Source: Alloalcanivorax xenomutans (GTDB taxonomy: Bacteria; Pseudomonadota; Gammaproteobacteria; Pseudomonadales; Alcanivoracaceae). Taken from it: a DNA stretch of 57,884 bases. The position numbers and the translations under genes were made by a program. The stretch is from contig NZ_OBMO01000026.1 in assembly GCF_900217905.1 (NCBI RefSeq), forward strand, positions 1 to 57,884, written 5' to 3'. The notes below the pieces were generated by a model, which was not told where the DNA came from, did not search any database, and saw only the letters and a program-made list of their open reading frames with translations. This document shows, piece after piece, positions 42,538 through 51,823 of this stretch; positions within the stretch are counted from its first letter, which is position 1; every line of letters starts with the position of its first letter.

Positions 42538-42590
42538 GAACACAGGACAATACGCCCTGTGTTCGCCGGCTCTCCGGGGGTTTTCTTTTT
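42538..42590 (+). terminator. Terminator region after the czc operon
   Basis: A 9-bp perfect stem GAACACAGG/CCTGTGTTC (42538-42546 with 42556-42564) is followed by a short CCGG-CTCT-CCGG hairpin and a T-rich run (GGGTTTTCTTTTT). The hairpin-plus-T layout fits intrinsic termination of czcA transcripts, 18 bases after its stop. Confidence 0.7.
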
Positions 42591-42606
42591 CGAGACCAAC
42601 AGCGCC

Positions 42607-43890
42607 CTAACCGTCCATCCTGTTCTCTTCCCTCAACTCAGCAAGTTGGCGGGTAATCAATTCCCCAACACGACGGCTCACCCCGAAGTCTCCAGCAACC
42701 GAAGCGAAATCAGAAAGTACCTCCACGATTTCGGCAATATCCTGTCGTGCCTGCTCCCATTTGCCATAGCCCGCACGCTCCGCCAATGTCTGAATAGCTT
42801 TCAATGACGGACTTTTACCGAAGCCGGCATAGGCGGTAGCGTGCTCCTGGAACGGATGAGGGCTGAAGGTCACGTCATAGAAAGGCGCCGGCGCCCACTC
42901 GCCAGCATCATCCTGAAGAAAAGCCCAGTTCTTGCTGTGGTCATCCTGATTACAGGCGAACAGGTTGAACATGGCCCGGCGGAACTGAAGTTTACCCACC
43001 GCCGGCGACCGGCAAAGGTGACGGCTGGCCTTGATCAGGTCTTCGTAGTCCAGGCTCGGCGTCCGGAAATCCGCATCCAGCAGGCCGCAGGCACTGTGCA
43101 TGTGAAGGCGTCCGGCCTTTTGCGGGTGACTCACCCAGTCAAACCGCTTCACCCCAAGCCAGGCACGGGCCCCGCTTTGCTCCGGCGCATCGAACAGACG
43201 CCACTGCGGCGGCTGCAGTCCCAATTTTCCGGCCAGGTGCAGATAAGCGGCTTCACAAAGCCCCTCCTCATGGCCCAGTGGCAGATTCCGCGAGGTGAAC
43301 TTGACCAGCCAGGCCTCATCCCCGGGCCTTGCCATTGTGTGGCAGCGATTCGGCTCATCCGGGGAGATAAACAGCTGCGCCTTGGGCCTGGCACCGCCGG
43401 AACTTCCGGCAGCCACCAAATCCGCCAGCACATCCTCCGTCTGATCATCGAAAAAGGCCTGCGCCTCCATACCCAGAGTCGCCAGATCGATCTCCCCTGT
43501 CGATGCGACTTGATATTCAGAGGTGGGAGCAAATGACAAAGCGCCCATCCCAGAGGCACCAACAAATGCCAAACGATCCATGGCGCTGATCTGGGCAGGG
43601 AGAACCCCATGCTGGCGGAACACGCGATCCTGCAACAGAGCCCCCCAGCCGTCGGGCAGACTGTCCGCGAAAAGACCATGCAGACCCATGTGTGGTGTTC
43701 TGGGTGCCATCAGCAGTTCCGTGGTTGCCTTTAACCCAAACGGCGAAAGGTTGCCGAATCGCCCCAGATAGTCGGCATCGTACTGAAAGAACACACCCTG
43801 CCGGTTCTGCGCCAACGCCCCCACGGTTACCGCCTGTCCGGTTGCCAGCGTACGTGTCACCATCAGCTTGCGAACCGGTTTAAAGGTCAT
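42607..43890 (-). CDS. hipA: HipA-family serine/threonine kinase toxin
   Basis: A 427-residue toxin kinase; characterised HipA proteins phosphorylate glutamyl-tRNA synthetase and induce dormancy. It has an N-terminal HipA_N domain (G-L-H-G-L-F-A-D-S-L-P-D-G-W-G), then the kinase core with the Ser-containing P-loop-like G-S-S-G-G-A-R-P-K-A, catalytic region N-Q-D-D-H-S-K-N-W-A-F and the metal-binding Y-D-V-T-F-S-P. The conserved autophosphorylation loop is therefore intact. It overlaps hipB by 11 bases. Confidence 0.93.
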   Translation of the reverse strand: MTFKPVRKLMVTRTLATGQAVTVGALAQNRQGVFFQYDADYLGRFGNLSPFGLKATTELLMAPRTPHMGLHGLFADSLPDGWGALLQDRVFRQHGVLPAQISAMDRLAFVGASGMGALSFAPTSEYQVASTGEIDLATLGMEAQAFFDDQTEDVLADLVAAGSSGGARPKAQLFISPDEPNRCHTMARPGDEAWLVKFTSRNLPLGHEEGLCEAAYLHLAGKLGLQPPQWRLFDAPEQSGARAWLGVKRFDWVSHPQKAGRLHMHSACGLLDADFRTPSLDYEDLIKASRHLCRSPAVGKLQFRRAMFNLFACNQDDHSKNWAFLQDDAGEWAPAPFYDVTFSPHPFQEHATAYAGFGKSPSLKAIQTLAERAGYGKWEQARQDIAEIVEVLSDFASVAGDFGVSRRVGELITRQLAELREENRMDG

Positions 43891-44167
43891 CCTTCAATAC
43901 CTCATCGATACTGGAGGGCATCCCGGCTTCCCCAGGGGAATGACGGGTTAACGCATACAGGCGGCGCAGATCATCCAGGCTCTGCCAGAGAAACAGCAGC
44001 TGCCGGAACGAGATCTGCCCGGTGAGTTCGAATTTCTTGATGGTGGAGGCCGGCACTCCACTCCGCTCGGCCAGGGCATCGCGAGACAGCTTGGCCTGCT
44101 TGCGCAAACGCCGCAGGTGAGCAACAAAGGCTTGCTGTACATCGATGTCATCGAGCAAAGAGATCAT
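43880..44167 (-). CDS. hipB: HipB-like helix-turn-helix antitoxin
   Basis: A 95-residue XRE-type DNA-binding protein: L-R-R-L-R-K-Q-A-K-L-S-R-D-A-L-A-E-R-S-G-V-P-A-S-T-I-K-K-F-E is a textbook helix-turn-helix. It precedes hipA and would neutralise it and repress the operon. GGATA-N8-TCC at about 44182-44197 on the minus strand resembles a weak HipB operator. Confidence 0.9.
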   Translation of the reverse strand: MISLLDDIDVQQAFVAHLRRLRKQAKLSRDALAERSGVPASTIKKFELTGQISFRQLLFLWQSLDDLRRLYALTRHSPGEAGMPSSIDEVLKDDL

Positions 44168-44242
44168 CTTCCGCCAAAAATGGACATTACTGTATCCAAT
44201 GATGACACAATCAGAGAATAATAGATATTATGATAGCCAAAA

Positions 44243-44296
44243 GATTCGCCAGCAGGGCTGGCTCCCACAGCGGCTTAGGGTCGCCCTGCTGTGGAA
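44243..44296. repeat. REP-like element
   Basis: GATTCGCCAGCAGGGCTGGCTCCCACAGCGGC followed by a partial opposite arm (GCCCTGCTGTGGAAG) in the divergent hipB-marC gap. Confidence 0.75.
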
Positions 44297-44372
44297 GAGG
44301 TTTACTTGGCTTTGTCGCGCGGGTAACACCTACGCTACCAGAAATTTAGAATATCGAGTAACCGGAGCCGCT

Positions 44373-44987
44373 ATGGCCGAGCATGCCATCACCGTTTTCC
44401 TGGCCTTCTTCGCGATCATGAACCCGATCGCCAATACCGCGGTGTTCGCCGGTCTTGCCGGGGATAAGAGCAAGGCCGAGCAACGGCACATCGCCACCAA
44501 GGCGCTGATCATCACGTTCGTGATCATTCTGTTGTTCGCGGCGCTGGGCAAATCCATTTTCGATCTGTTCGGCATCACTCTGCCAGCGCTCAGGATCACC
44601 GGAGGAATATTGGTCTTCCTGGTTGGTTACCACATGCTTCAGGGCAGCAATTCCAAGCTCCATACGGAACCGGACGACGGCGACTCGGATATTGCCGTCT
44701 CCCCTCTGGCGGTCCCGCTGCTGGCGGGTCCAGGCACCATCGCCACGGCGATGAACTATTCCGCCTCCGGCGGCTGGGCGGCCATCATCATCACCTGCCT
44801 GGTCTTTTTGGCGCTTTGCCTGATCACCTTCATCTGTTTTTTGTTCAGCGCGCGAATCATCGCCGTCATCGGCCAGAACGGCCTGAGTATCGTGACGCGC
44901 CTGATGGGGCTGATCCTGGCGGTGATCGGCACACAAATGCTGATCGCCGGCATCCAGGGCGCGGTGCATTTCACCTCTTCCGGTTAA
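44373..44987 (+). CDS. MarC-family integral membrane protein
   Basis: 204 residues from the ATG at 44373, with GGAG 6 bases upstream; the frame runs further up but that part has no membrane or family features and contains a REP-like element. It has six hydrophobic segments typical of MarC/YchE-type proteins, with F-F-A-I-M-N-P-I-A-N, P-L-A-V-P-L-L-A-G-P-G-T-I-A and N-G-L-S-I-V-T-R-L-M-G-L-I-L. The family is often named a NAAT transporter, but the substrate is uncertain. Confidence 0.92.
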   Translation: MAEHAITVFLAFFAIMNPIANTAVFAGLAGDKSKAEQRHIATKALIITFVIILLFAALGKSIFDLFGITLPALRITGGILVFLVGYHMLQGSNSKLHTEPDDGDSDIAVSPLAVPLLAGPGTIATAMNYSASGGWAAIIITCLVFLALCLITFICFLFSARIIAVIGQNGLSIVTRLMGLILAVIGTQMLIAGIQGAVHFTSSG

Positions 44988-45014
44988 CTACCCAGGCCGC
45001 CGCGAGCGGCACGC

Positions 45015-46322
45015 TCAACCAAACCTTTCCGGCAGGAACAGAATCAGATCCGGCACACCCATCAACAGCAACAACACCACGGCGTCCATCATCAGGAACC
45101 AGAACACGCCCTTGAAGATGGCGCTGGTGGATACCAGGTCACCGACCACGCTCTTTATCACGAAGATGTTCATGCCCACCGGCGGCGTCACCATGCCCAC
45201 TTCCAACAGTTTGGTCAGCACCACGCCGAACCAGATCAGACTGAGGCCGGCGCTGTCGATGATCGGCAGGACGATGGGCAGGGTCAGCAGCATGGCGCCG
45301 ATAGGTTCCAGAAACATGCCCAGCAAAAGATAAACGCAGACAATAATCAGCAGAATCGCCACGGTGTCGGCGCCGGCATTCAGCACCAGCGAGGAAAGAT
45401 AGTCGCCGGCGCCGGATAAGGACAAGAAGCGGGTCAGCAGGCTGGCGCCCATGGCGATAATCAGCAGGGCGCCGGTGGTCAGCAGGGTTTCTTGTATCGC
45501 CGCGCGAAAGCGGCTCCAGGTCAGGGTACGTTTGCACAGCGCCACGATACAGGACAGCGCGGCGCCTACCGCACCGGCCTCCGTGGGCGTGAACAATCCG
45601 GCGAACATGCCACCGAAGATGCCCACCATGATCAGCAGGATCGGCCAGATATCCCACAGCGCCGCCACCTTTTCTTTCAGTGACACTCGCGAATCGGTAC
45701 GCGGCGCCAGCGACGGATCCAGCTTCACACGTAGCATCACCACCGCGATGTAACCCGCCACGGTAATCAGGCCGGCGGCGATCCCACCCAGAAACAATTT
45801 GCTGATCGACTGCTGAGCGATGATGCCGTAGAGGATCATGATGATCGATGGCGGTAGCAAAGCACCGACGGTGCCGGCGATGGAAACCGTGCTGGTCGCC
45901 AATCCCGAATTGTATTTCTGGTCAACCATCTCCGGCACGGCAACGCGCCCCATAGCGGCGGAGCAGGCCACGGAGGAACCGCATACCGCGGCAAAGCCGG
46001 TGGTTCCGAAAATGGAGGCCACCGCCAGGCCGCCCGGCACCGAGGACAGCCACAGCCGCGCGGCCCTGAATAATCCCTGAGTCAGTTGGGCGTGGAAACA
46101 GACGTAGCCGAGCAAAAGAAACATGGGTACCGAACTGAGCACCCAGTTGGCGGAGAACTGATAGGGGATCAGCCCCAACGATCCCCAGGCGATGCCCCAC
46201 CCCATCAGGTACCACAACCCACCGAAAGAGACGCCGATAAGCGCGATGCCCACCGGCATGCGCAAGGCGATCAGCGCGAACAACACCACCAGGCCACCAA
46301 GGCCAATCTGGGCTTCGGTCAT
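45015..46322 (-). CDS. dctM: TRAP transporter large permease, DctM family (cluster 2)
   Basis: A 435-residue membrane subunit with family motifs G-L-A-V-A-S-I-F-G-T-T-G-F-A-A-V-C-G-S-S, V-G-A-L-L-P-P-S-I-I, F-T-P-T-E-A-G-A-V-G-A-A and V-T-P-P-V-G-M-N-I-F-V. It has the same length as the DctM of cluster 1 and is clearly related to it. It is the last gene of the transporter/MaoC/CoA-transferase/HMG-CoA reductase cluster and overlaps dctQ by four bases. It probably imports the acid degraded by this cluster. Confidence 0.95.
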   Translation of the reverse strand: MTEAQIGLGGLVVLFALIALRMPVGIALIGVSFGGLWYLMGWGIAWGSLGLIPYQFSANWVLSSVPMFLLLGYVCFHAQLTQGLFRAARLWLSSVPGGLAVASIFGTTGFAAVCGSSVACSAAMGRVAVPEMVDQKYNSGLATSTVSIAGTVGALLPPSIIMILYGIIAQQSISKLFLGGIAAGLITVAGYIAVVMLRVKLDPSLAPRTDSRVSLKEKVAALWDIWPILLIMVGIFGGMFAGLFTPTEAGAVGAALSCIVALCKRTLTWSRFRAAIQETLLTTGALLIIAMGASLLTRFLSLSGAGDYLSSLVLNAGADTVAILLIIVCVYLLLGMFLEPIGAMLLTLPIVLPIIDSAGLSLIWFGVVLTKLLEVGMVTPPVGMNIFVIKSVVGDLVSTSAIFKGVFWFLMMDAVVLLLLMGVPDLILFLPERFG

Positions 46323-46897
46323 GCCGATTCCCCCGTGGCGCGGTGGGTACCATTCGGCCTCCGCGCGTCATCGGCGCTCCGCTGCTGCCCGGGTCCGTCG
46401 AACCCGGATTCGCCGCCGATGACATAGATCAGGAATTTGTAGAGCAGCGTCAGCACCATAAGCCCCAGCCCGATGGGCAGAACAAAATAGCCCGGCCAAA
46501 TGATGATGGAAGTGCCGCCTTCCACCAGGGCCGCTCCCATCTGATAACGGGACACCGCTTCTATTCCGGTTTTCACCGTCATGAAGCCGAGGATGATCGC
46601 CGACAGCAGGATCAGCCAATGGGCCAGATGGAACTGGAGCCGTTGTGGCAGCCGTTCGCTCACCACTTCCACGCTGATATGGGCGCCCAGCTTTTCCGCG
46701 TAAGCCAGGGGCAGAAAAGCGGCGACGATCATGTAGTAGTTGGACACATAGGTGATGGTGCCGGGAATCGGTGTTGAAAAAAGATAACGCAGCAATACGT
46801 CCAGGCTGATGTGGATCATCATCAAAGCAATGGCGAGCCCGCCCACCAGCGTCGTCATGTCCGTCACCCCGGAGAGATAACGCCCCAACCGATACAT
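46319..46897 (-). CDS. dctQ: TRAP transporter small permease, DctQ family (cluster 2)
   Basis: 192 residues from the ATG at 46897; longer upstream extensions overlap the MaoC gene and lack membrane character. It has four hydrophobic segments and the family segment P-G-T-I-T-Y-V-S-N-Y-Y-M-I-V. The C-terminal tail of about 30 residues is polar and unusually long. It partners with the overlapping DctM. Confidence 0.92.
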   Translation of the reverse strand: MYRLGRYLSGVTDMTTLVGGLAIALMMIHISLDVLLRYLFSTPIPGTITYVSNYYMIVAAFLPLAYAEKLGAHISVEVVSERLPQRLQFHLAHWLILLSAIILGFMTVKTGIEAVSRYQMGAALVEGGTSIIIWPGYFVLPIGLGLMVLTLLYKFLIYVIGGESGFDGPGQQRSADDARRPNGTHRATGESA

Positions 46898-46946
46898 AGT
46901 CTTTCCTCGAGAACCGGGAATACGAAGTGAAAGCCGGTGATACCTT

Positions 46947-47357
46947 TTAACGGCTGGGTTCGATGACCACGGTGGCGTTGCCCACGGTGGTGGCCTCCCC
47001 ACGTTGATTGGTGATCCTGAGATCCAGGGTAACGATGTCTCCATCAACGCCGGTCACTTCGCCGGTGGTGCTCAGCACGTCACCCACATAGGCGGCACGG
47101 CGATTGCTGTAAGCGAATGCTGTCAGGGTCCCGTTCCCGCCCAGCCACTCGTAGACCATTTGGGTCAGCCAGTCACCTTGCAGAGGACCATCGATCAACA
47201 GTTGCGGATGCCCTTCAGCTTCCTGGGTGTAGGGCAGATCATAGTGAATGCGGTGAGGGTTCCAGATGGCGGCGTTGTACAGAAAAAGCTGAACGGTATC
47301 CGCATGCCAGTTCCGCCCGGTTAATTTTTCGCCGGCCTCAATACGCTTTTTCATCAT
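46947..47357 (-). CDS. MaoC-like hydratase, C-terminal-type half
   Basis: 136 residues from the ATG at 47357 (GAGGTGA upstream); a GTG at 47366 overlaps the preceding stop by four bases and is the alternative. It is a hot-dog-fold enzyme with the motif Y-N-A-A-I-W-N-P-H-R-I-H-Y-D, close to the catalytic segment of mesaconyl-CoA hydratase/HTD2-type proteins (F-N-x-H-R-I-H-Y-D) as opposed to the classic D-x-N-P-x-H. It is followed by P-Q-L-L-I-D-G-P-L-Q. It probably pairs with the next gene to hydrate or dehydrate a branched dicarboxylyl-CoA. Confidence 0.8.
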   Translation of the reverse strand: MMKKRIEAGEKLTGRNWHADTVQLFLYNAAIWNPHRIHYDLPYTQEAEGHPQLLIDGPLQGDWLTQMVYEWLGGNGTLTAFAYSNRRAAYVGDVLSTTGEVTGVDGDIVTLDLRITNQRGEATTVGNATVVIEPSR

Positions 47358-47362
47358 CGTTG

Positions 47363-47818
47363 TCACCTCGCAATCCGGGTCAGACGTTCGGTAACCACCG
47401 GTTCGCCATCACGGGTTTCAAATCGGTTTTCGAATACCAGGAAAAGCAACGGCCCCTCGGCCCCGGTCTTCTCAAACACCTCAACGAATTTCTGCCGGCA
47501 AACCAGGGTATCCCCGGCGTAAACCTTGCGGTGTATCTGGTATTCACTACCGCCGGCCATGATGCGGTTAAGCGGCAATGGCGGCATCAGGCCGCTGTCC
47601 GGTTGGCGGCCGTCCGGCAACAGCCGGTCCAGCGGTACCACTGGCATCATTGCCGCGAACAGGTAAAGCAGTGGGGCCTCGTCACCACTGAGGTAACGCT
47701 CAAGCCGCTGGCCTGTGGCCACGGCGTACTTCTTCAGGTCACCACGGGAGATTTCAAACTCAAAAGGCGGAAGCTCGGCACCGACATGGTTCTTGAGTTC
47801 CTCGGTAAGCACAGTCAT
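47363..47818 (-). CDS. FAS1-type/MaoC N-terminal dehydratase half
   Basis: A 151-residue hot-dog-fold protein of the FAS1-like dehydratase region type. It has F-E-I-S-R-G-D-L-K-K-Y-A-V-A-T-G at the start, L-N-R-I-M-A-G-G-S-E-Y-Q-I-H-R-K-V-Y-A-G-D-T-L in the middle. It lacks the catalytic D/H motif of the partner gene, as expected for the non-catalytic half of a two-part hydratase. In mesaconyl-CoA hydratase these two halves are one polypeptide. Its stop overlaps the next gene. Confidence 0.8.
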   Translation of the reverse strand: MTVLTEELKNHVGAELPPFEFEISRGDLKKYAVATGQRLERYLSGDEAPLLYLFAAMMPVVPLDRLLPDGRQPDSGLMPPLPLNRIMAGGSEYQIHRKVYAGDTLVCRQKFVEVFEKTGAEGPLLFLVFENRFETRDGEPVVTERLTRIAR

Positions 47819-47872
47819 GACGCACCTCGGTCAGGTTGGTGTAAACCGGGCGGCCAGGCCGCCCGTATCGGA

Positions 47873-49012
47873 TCAGAGGCCGTGCTTGGAGACGTCCACT
47901 TTGGAGAAGATCTCATTCCAGTACAGGTCGACGAGCTGTTGCTCACTGTCCACGTCCTGGACCAGACCGGCCCACTTCTCCAATAGTTCGCGGAAATCCG
48001 CGATCATCTCCTGACCTCGACTGACGTTGTAACGTTTTTGATAGTCCGTGGCGATGAAATCCATGTCCTTCTCGATAAAAGCATTGGTCTTCGCCACCAG
48101 GTCCGGGTCGGCGTGATGAATCTTGACGCCGCGTTGTTCCGCTTCCGACAGGATACGGTCTTCATGCTGGTGGTAGATCCAGGGAATACCGGCGGTGAAC
48201 GCGCTGGCGGCACGCAGCATCCGCGTTCTCTGTTGCGGAGAAAGCGACTTCCAGGTGTCGGCGTTGATATTGGTACCGGCTACCGGCATCGGGCCACCGG
48301 GCACATCCATGTTGATGTCGGTCACCACATCCGCGAGCCCGAAATTATGAATCTCCGGTGAAGCCAATACGATGCAACCCACGACGCCTTGACTCAACGC
48401 CTCATACATTTCATTGGCGGACATGGTCACCGGAGAGGCACCCACCGCCTCGGTCCAGCGTGACCAGTTAGCGGCCCCGACTCTAAGACGCATGCCACTG
48501 AGGTCCGCCGCACTTTCCACTGGCCGGTTGCATACCAATCCGTAGGAAGAGCCGCCGGTGCTCCCGGTGTACACCTGATTCTGTTTGGCGAACTCCTGGT
48601 TGCATTCCGGACAGTGGAAAAAAGTAAACTCGGAGAGCGCGCCCATGAAGACCATGCCTTCCTTGCCGCGCACCTTGTCACCCAGCAGACCCAGCAACAT
48701 GGACGATTCCACCGCCACGTTGCTGTGCGGAAATTCGGCGGGGAAATAGGACGTCAGCACAAAGCCGATATCCGCCATGCCGTCCCGCAGACCACCGGAC
48801 GTCTCGGCGAAATTCAGCAAGGACATGGGAAAGACACGGACCTTCAAATCACCTTCGGTCAGTTCACTGACGGATTCCGCATACTGCTTTGCCACGTCCA
48901 CGACAAAAGAACTGGGAGGATGGCCAATGGCGTAACGCAGGGTTCTGGCCTCGACGGAGAGCGCGGCCACCCCACTGAGCATGGCCAGCGCCACAATCAC
49001 TAAGCGTTTCAT
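47873..49012 (-). CDS. dctP: TRAP transporter solute-binding protein, DctP family (cluster 2)
   Basis: A periplasmic receptor of 379 residues with a signal peptide (M-K-R-L-V-I-V-A-L-A-M-L-S-G-V-A-A-L-S-V, then E-A). The TRAP receptor arginine is probably in G-M-R-L-R-V-G-A. Like the cluster 1 receptor it has a C-P-E-C pair (about residue 134) and matching single cysteines in L-V-C-N-R and V-G-C-I-V. It lies between the CoA-transferase and the MaoC pair, which implies that transporter and enzymes are expressed together. Confidence 0.92.
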   Translation of the reverse strand: MKRLVIVALAMLSGVAALSVEARTLRYAIGHPPSSFVVDVAKQYAESVSELTEGDLKVRVFPMSLLNFAETSGGLRDGMADIGFVLTSYFPAEFPHSNVAVESSMLLGLLGDKVRGKEGMVFMGALSEFTFFHCPECNQEFAKQNQVYTGSTGGSSYGLVCNRPVESAADLSGMRLRVGAANWSRWTEAVGASPVTMSANEMYEALSQGVVGCIVLASPEIHNFGLADVVTDINMDVPGGPMPVAGTNINADTWKSLSPQQRTRMLRAASAFTAGIPWIYHQHEDRILSEAEQRGVKIHHADPDLVAKTNAFIEKDMDFIATDYQKRYNVSRGQEMIADFRELLEKWAGLVQDVDSEQQLVDLYWNEIFSKVDVSKHGL

Positions 49013-49054
49013 AGTGTGGTTTCCTTTGTTATTTAATAATTAATGGGAACGGCG

Positions 49055-50284
49055 TCAGATCACGCCGTTCCGTTTGAGGGATTCGAATTCGTCATCATCC
49101 TTGCCCAGCCAGTCCCGATAAATCCGCTCGTTGTGTTCACCTACTTCCGGTGCCGCCGCGTTCATTTCTCGGGTGCCGCCGGACAGCTTCACCGGATTGC
49201 CGAACACCTCGAAATCCACGCCCCGGTATTGCACCGGGATCACCATGTCGCGTAACCGCACATGAGGGTCCGCCACCACTTCGTCAATGCTCTTGATCGG
49301 TGACAACGGGAAACGGGCGCCGGTCATTTCTTCCAGTTCCGCCTTGGTATGACGGCCGCACCATTGTTCCACCAGCGGTTTCACCCGACGCTCATAGACG
49401 TCCTGATCAAAGCGCTTGGCCATGGTGTTGATTTCCGGGTCATCGAGGAGGTGCTCGTCACCGAAGACAATGCAGGCCTCGCGCCAGAATTTGTCGGTGT
49501 AGGCGCCAAAGAACACATAGCCGTCCTTACAGGCGTATCGGCCATAGGGCTTGACGAAAGGATGCCCATTACCTTCGGGCACCGTGATCTTGCCGGATGC
49601 GGTGTAGGTCACCAGCGCGTTCTCGGTGAGCGAGATAATGGAATCCTGCTGGGAAATATCCACGCGCTGACCGATGCCGGTTTGTTCCGCCTGACGCAGG
49701 GCCCCCAAAGTGCCGATGGCGCCGTACAGGGCCGCGCTCAGATCACCCAGCACGGTGCCCACCCGCATCGGTTCTTCCACCGTACCGTTCATGGACCACA
49801 GTCCGCCGGTGGCCTGGGCGCTGCTATCAAACGCCGGGCGCGGCGAGTTCGGACCGGTCTGCCCAAAGCCGCTGATGCAGGTGAGAATAATGGCGGGATT
49901 GGTCTCCGCCAGAACGTCGTAGCCCAATCCCAGTTTATCCAGTGTGCCGGGACGGAAGTTCTCGATGACGATGTGGGCCCTGGCCACCATTTGCAGAAAG
50001 GTCTCACGGCCTTCCGCTTTCTTCAGATCCAGACTCACCGCCATTTTGTTTCTGTTGTACTGAGCGAAGAAACCGCTGATCGCCGCGCCATCCTGATCCA
50101 TCAAAGGCGGAAATTCCCTCGTCAGGTCCGGGTCCTGGGGGTGCTCGATCTTGATCACCGTCGCCCCCATGTCAGCCAGTAACATGGCGCAATAGGGACC
50201 GGCCACGACCCGGGTCAGATCGAGGATGACAATGCCCTTGAGCGGACCTTCTGATGCAACGGGAATATCGGTTTGATGGGTCAT
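49055..50284 (-). CDS. Family III CoA-transferase (cluster 2; SUGCT-like role possible)
   Basis: 409 residues from the ATG at 50284 (GGAGG 6 bases upstream). It has V-I-L-D-L-T-R-V-V-A-G-P-Y-C and G-A-T-V-I-K-I-E-H-P at the N-terminus, the catalytic Asp in P-A-F-D-S-S-A-Q-A-T-G-G, and F-R-P-G-T-L-D-K-L-G-L-G-Y. Family III includes succinyl-CoA:hydroxymethylglutarate/glutarate CoA-transferase; with an HMG-CoA reductase next door, transfer of CoA to or from HMG or a methylglutaconate-like acid is a reasonable guess. Confidence 0.92.
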   Translation of the reverse strand: MTHQTDIPVASEGPLKGIVILDLTRVVAGPYCAMLLADMGATVIKIEHPQDPDLTREFPPLMDQDGAAISGFFAQYNRNKMAVSLDLKKAEGRETFLQMVARAHIVIENFRPGTLDKLGLGYDVLAETNPAIILTCISGFGQTGPNSPRPAFDSSAQATGGLWSMNGTVEEPMRVGTVLGDLSAALYGAIGTLGALRQAEQTGIGQRVDISQQDSIISLTENALVTYTASGKITVPEGNGHPFVKPYGRYACKDGYVFFGAYTDKFWREACIVFGDEHLLDDPEINTMAKRFDQDVYERRVKPLVEQWCGRHTKAELEEMTGARFPLSPIKSIDEVVADPHVRLRDMVIPVQYRGVDFEVFGNPVKLSGGTREMNAAAPEVGEHNERIYRDWLGKDDDEFESLKRNGVI

Positions 50285-50370
50285 GGGACCTCCTCGTCTT
50301 GTTGTCATTCTGATGCTCGCCGGCGGCGCCGCTCATCGGCGCCACCAGCGAGCTGATCATAGACGCTGCC

Positions 50371-51660
50371 TCACTCGCTTTGTCGCTTCTCTCTCAGCAA
50401 GGCTTCCGCGTGATCGGCGCCCACATCCCGGGCGATGACCATCCGCTCCACCACATAAGCAACCTCCTCGCCACGTGCGCCGGCCAACAGCGCTATATTG
50501 CGAGCGTGCAGAGCCATATGGCCGCGCTGAATGCCTTCCGTCGCCAGCGCGCGCAGCGCTCCCAGGTTCTGTGCCAGCCCCACCGCCACCGCCACTTCCG
50601 CCAACTCCTGGGCACTGGATACGCCCAGAATCTTCAACGCCAGCCGTGCCAGCGGGTGCGTTTTGGTGGCGCCGCCCACCAACCCCACTGGCATTGGCAT
50701 TTCAATGGTGCCCACCAGGGCGCCCTCGCGGTCTTTTTCCCAGGTGGTGAGGGAGCCGTAATGGCCATCGCGGCAGGCATAGGCATGGGCGCCCGCTTCC
50801 ACCGCGCGCCAGTCGTTACCGGTGGCGACGATCAAAGGGTCGATGCCATTCATGATGCCTTTGTTGTGGGTGGCCGCCCGGTACGGATCCACGGCGGCGA
50901 ACGCGTAGGCATCGATAATACGCTCGATTACGTCCTCACCTTTGTAGTCCGCGGTGTCCAGATGCTCCGGTGCAATGCGCACCTGGGCACGGGAGAGCCG
51001 CAGATCGGCGAGGTTGGAGAGAATCCGCAGCCGCACCGTGCCACCGGTGATCTCTTCCATCAGCGGCGCCACGGCCTCGGCCATGGTGTTCACGGTATTG
51101 GCTCCCATGGCGTCCCGCACATCGACCAACAGATGGGCCACCACCATCGGCCCGCGCGGACTGTCGGCGAAGGTATGGATGTCCAGATCACGGCAGCCGC
51201 CACCGAGCTGATTAAGGAGCTGATCCTTGCTGTTGGCCAGATCGAGGATGCGCTGCTTGTGACGCAGCAGGCTGAGACGGGCGTTGACCGGATCGGAAAC
51301 ACCGATGATCTGGATCTGTGCGCGCATCAATGGGGTACTGGAGGATGTCAGAAAGCCGCCCGCCGGACGTGCCAGCTTTGCCATGAAGGACGCCGCCGCC
51401 ACCACCGAGGGCTCTTCCACGGCCATGGGCACCAGCACCTCCTTGCCGTTAACGAGAAAGTTTCCGGCAATCGCCAAGGGCAGCTCGAACTTGGCGATGA
51501 CGTTCTCAATCATGCCATCGGCGATTTCCAACGGCAGAGCTCCGACGTTGCGCAGCAGATCCAGCTCATCATCGGATAGGGCCAACTGGGATTGCAGATG
51601 ATCCAATCGCTCGGCGGGGGAAAGATTACGAAAACCGGGAAGCAGGGAGCTGTAGCTCAC
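50371..51660 (-). CDS. mvaA: Degradative class II HMG-CoA reductase (NAD-dependent)
   Basis: 429 residues from a GTG at 51660 (AGAGG upstream). The four catalytic residues of the Pseudomonas mevalonii enzyme fall at the same numbers: Glu83 (V-E-E-P-S-V-V), Lys267 (T-H-N-K-G-I-M-N-G), Asp283 (A-T-G-N-D-W-R) and His381 (Q-R-G-H-M-A-L-H). Asp146 (S-K-D-Q-L-L-N), the residue that selects NAD over NADP in that enzyme, is also conserved. In P. mevalonii the enzyme oxidises mevalonate to HMG-CoA. No HMG-CoA lyase gene is in the window. It is divergent from a MocR-type regulator. Confidence 0.95.
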   Translation of the reverse strand: MSYSSLLPGFRNLSPAERLDHLQSQLALSDDELDLLRNVGALPLEIADGMIENVIAKFELPLAIAGNFLVNGKEVLVPMAVEEPSVVAAASFMAKLARPAGGFLTSSSTPLMRAQIQIIGVSDPVNARLSLLRHKQRILDLANSKDQLLNQLGGGCRDLDIHTFADSPRGPMVVAHLLVDVRDAMGANTVNTMAEAVAPLMEEITGGTVRLRILSNLADLRLSRAQVRIAPEHLDTADYKGEDVIERIIDAYAFAAVDPYRAATHNKGIMNGIDPLIVATGNDWRAVEAGAHAYACRDGHYGSLTTWEKDREGALVGTIEMPMPVGLVGGATKTHPLARLALKILGVSSAQELAEVAVAVGLAQNLGALRALATEGIQRGHMALHARNIALLAGARGEEVAYVVERMVIARDVGADHAEALLREKRQSE

Positions 51661-51750
51661 GGGTCACCTCTGTGACGTCGTTGTTGTTAGGTGGGCGGCG
51701 TTTGGTTGACGGAGTCGGATACGCCGGATTGACCGTTACGATAGCTTCAC

Positions 51751-51773
51751 CTGTACCCATCAAAAAGGTACAG
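51751..51773. promoter_or_regulatory. Putative MocR-regulator operator
   Basis: CTGTACC (51751-51757) and GGTACAG (51767-51773) are perfect inverted arms around a 9-base A-rich spacer. Two direct copies of GTTACG flank it (51735-51740 and 51773-51778). The site lies in the divergent gap, 91 bases before the HMG-CoA reductase start and 51 before the regulator start. Confidence 0.55.
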
Positions 51774-51823
51774 TTACGGCAAACAGTCTCCCCCAGCCCC
51801 GTACAACAACAACGGAATTTCCC

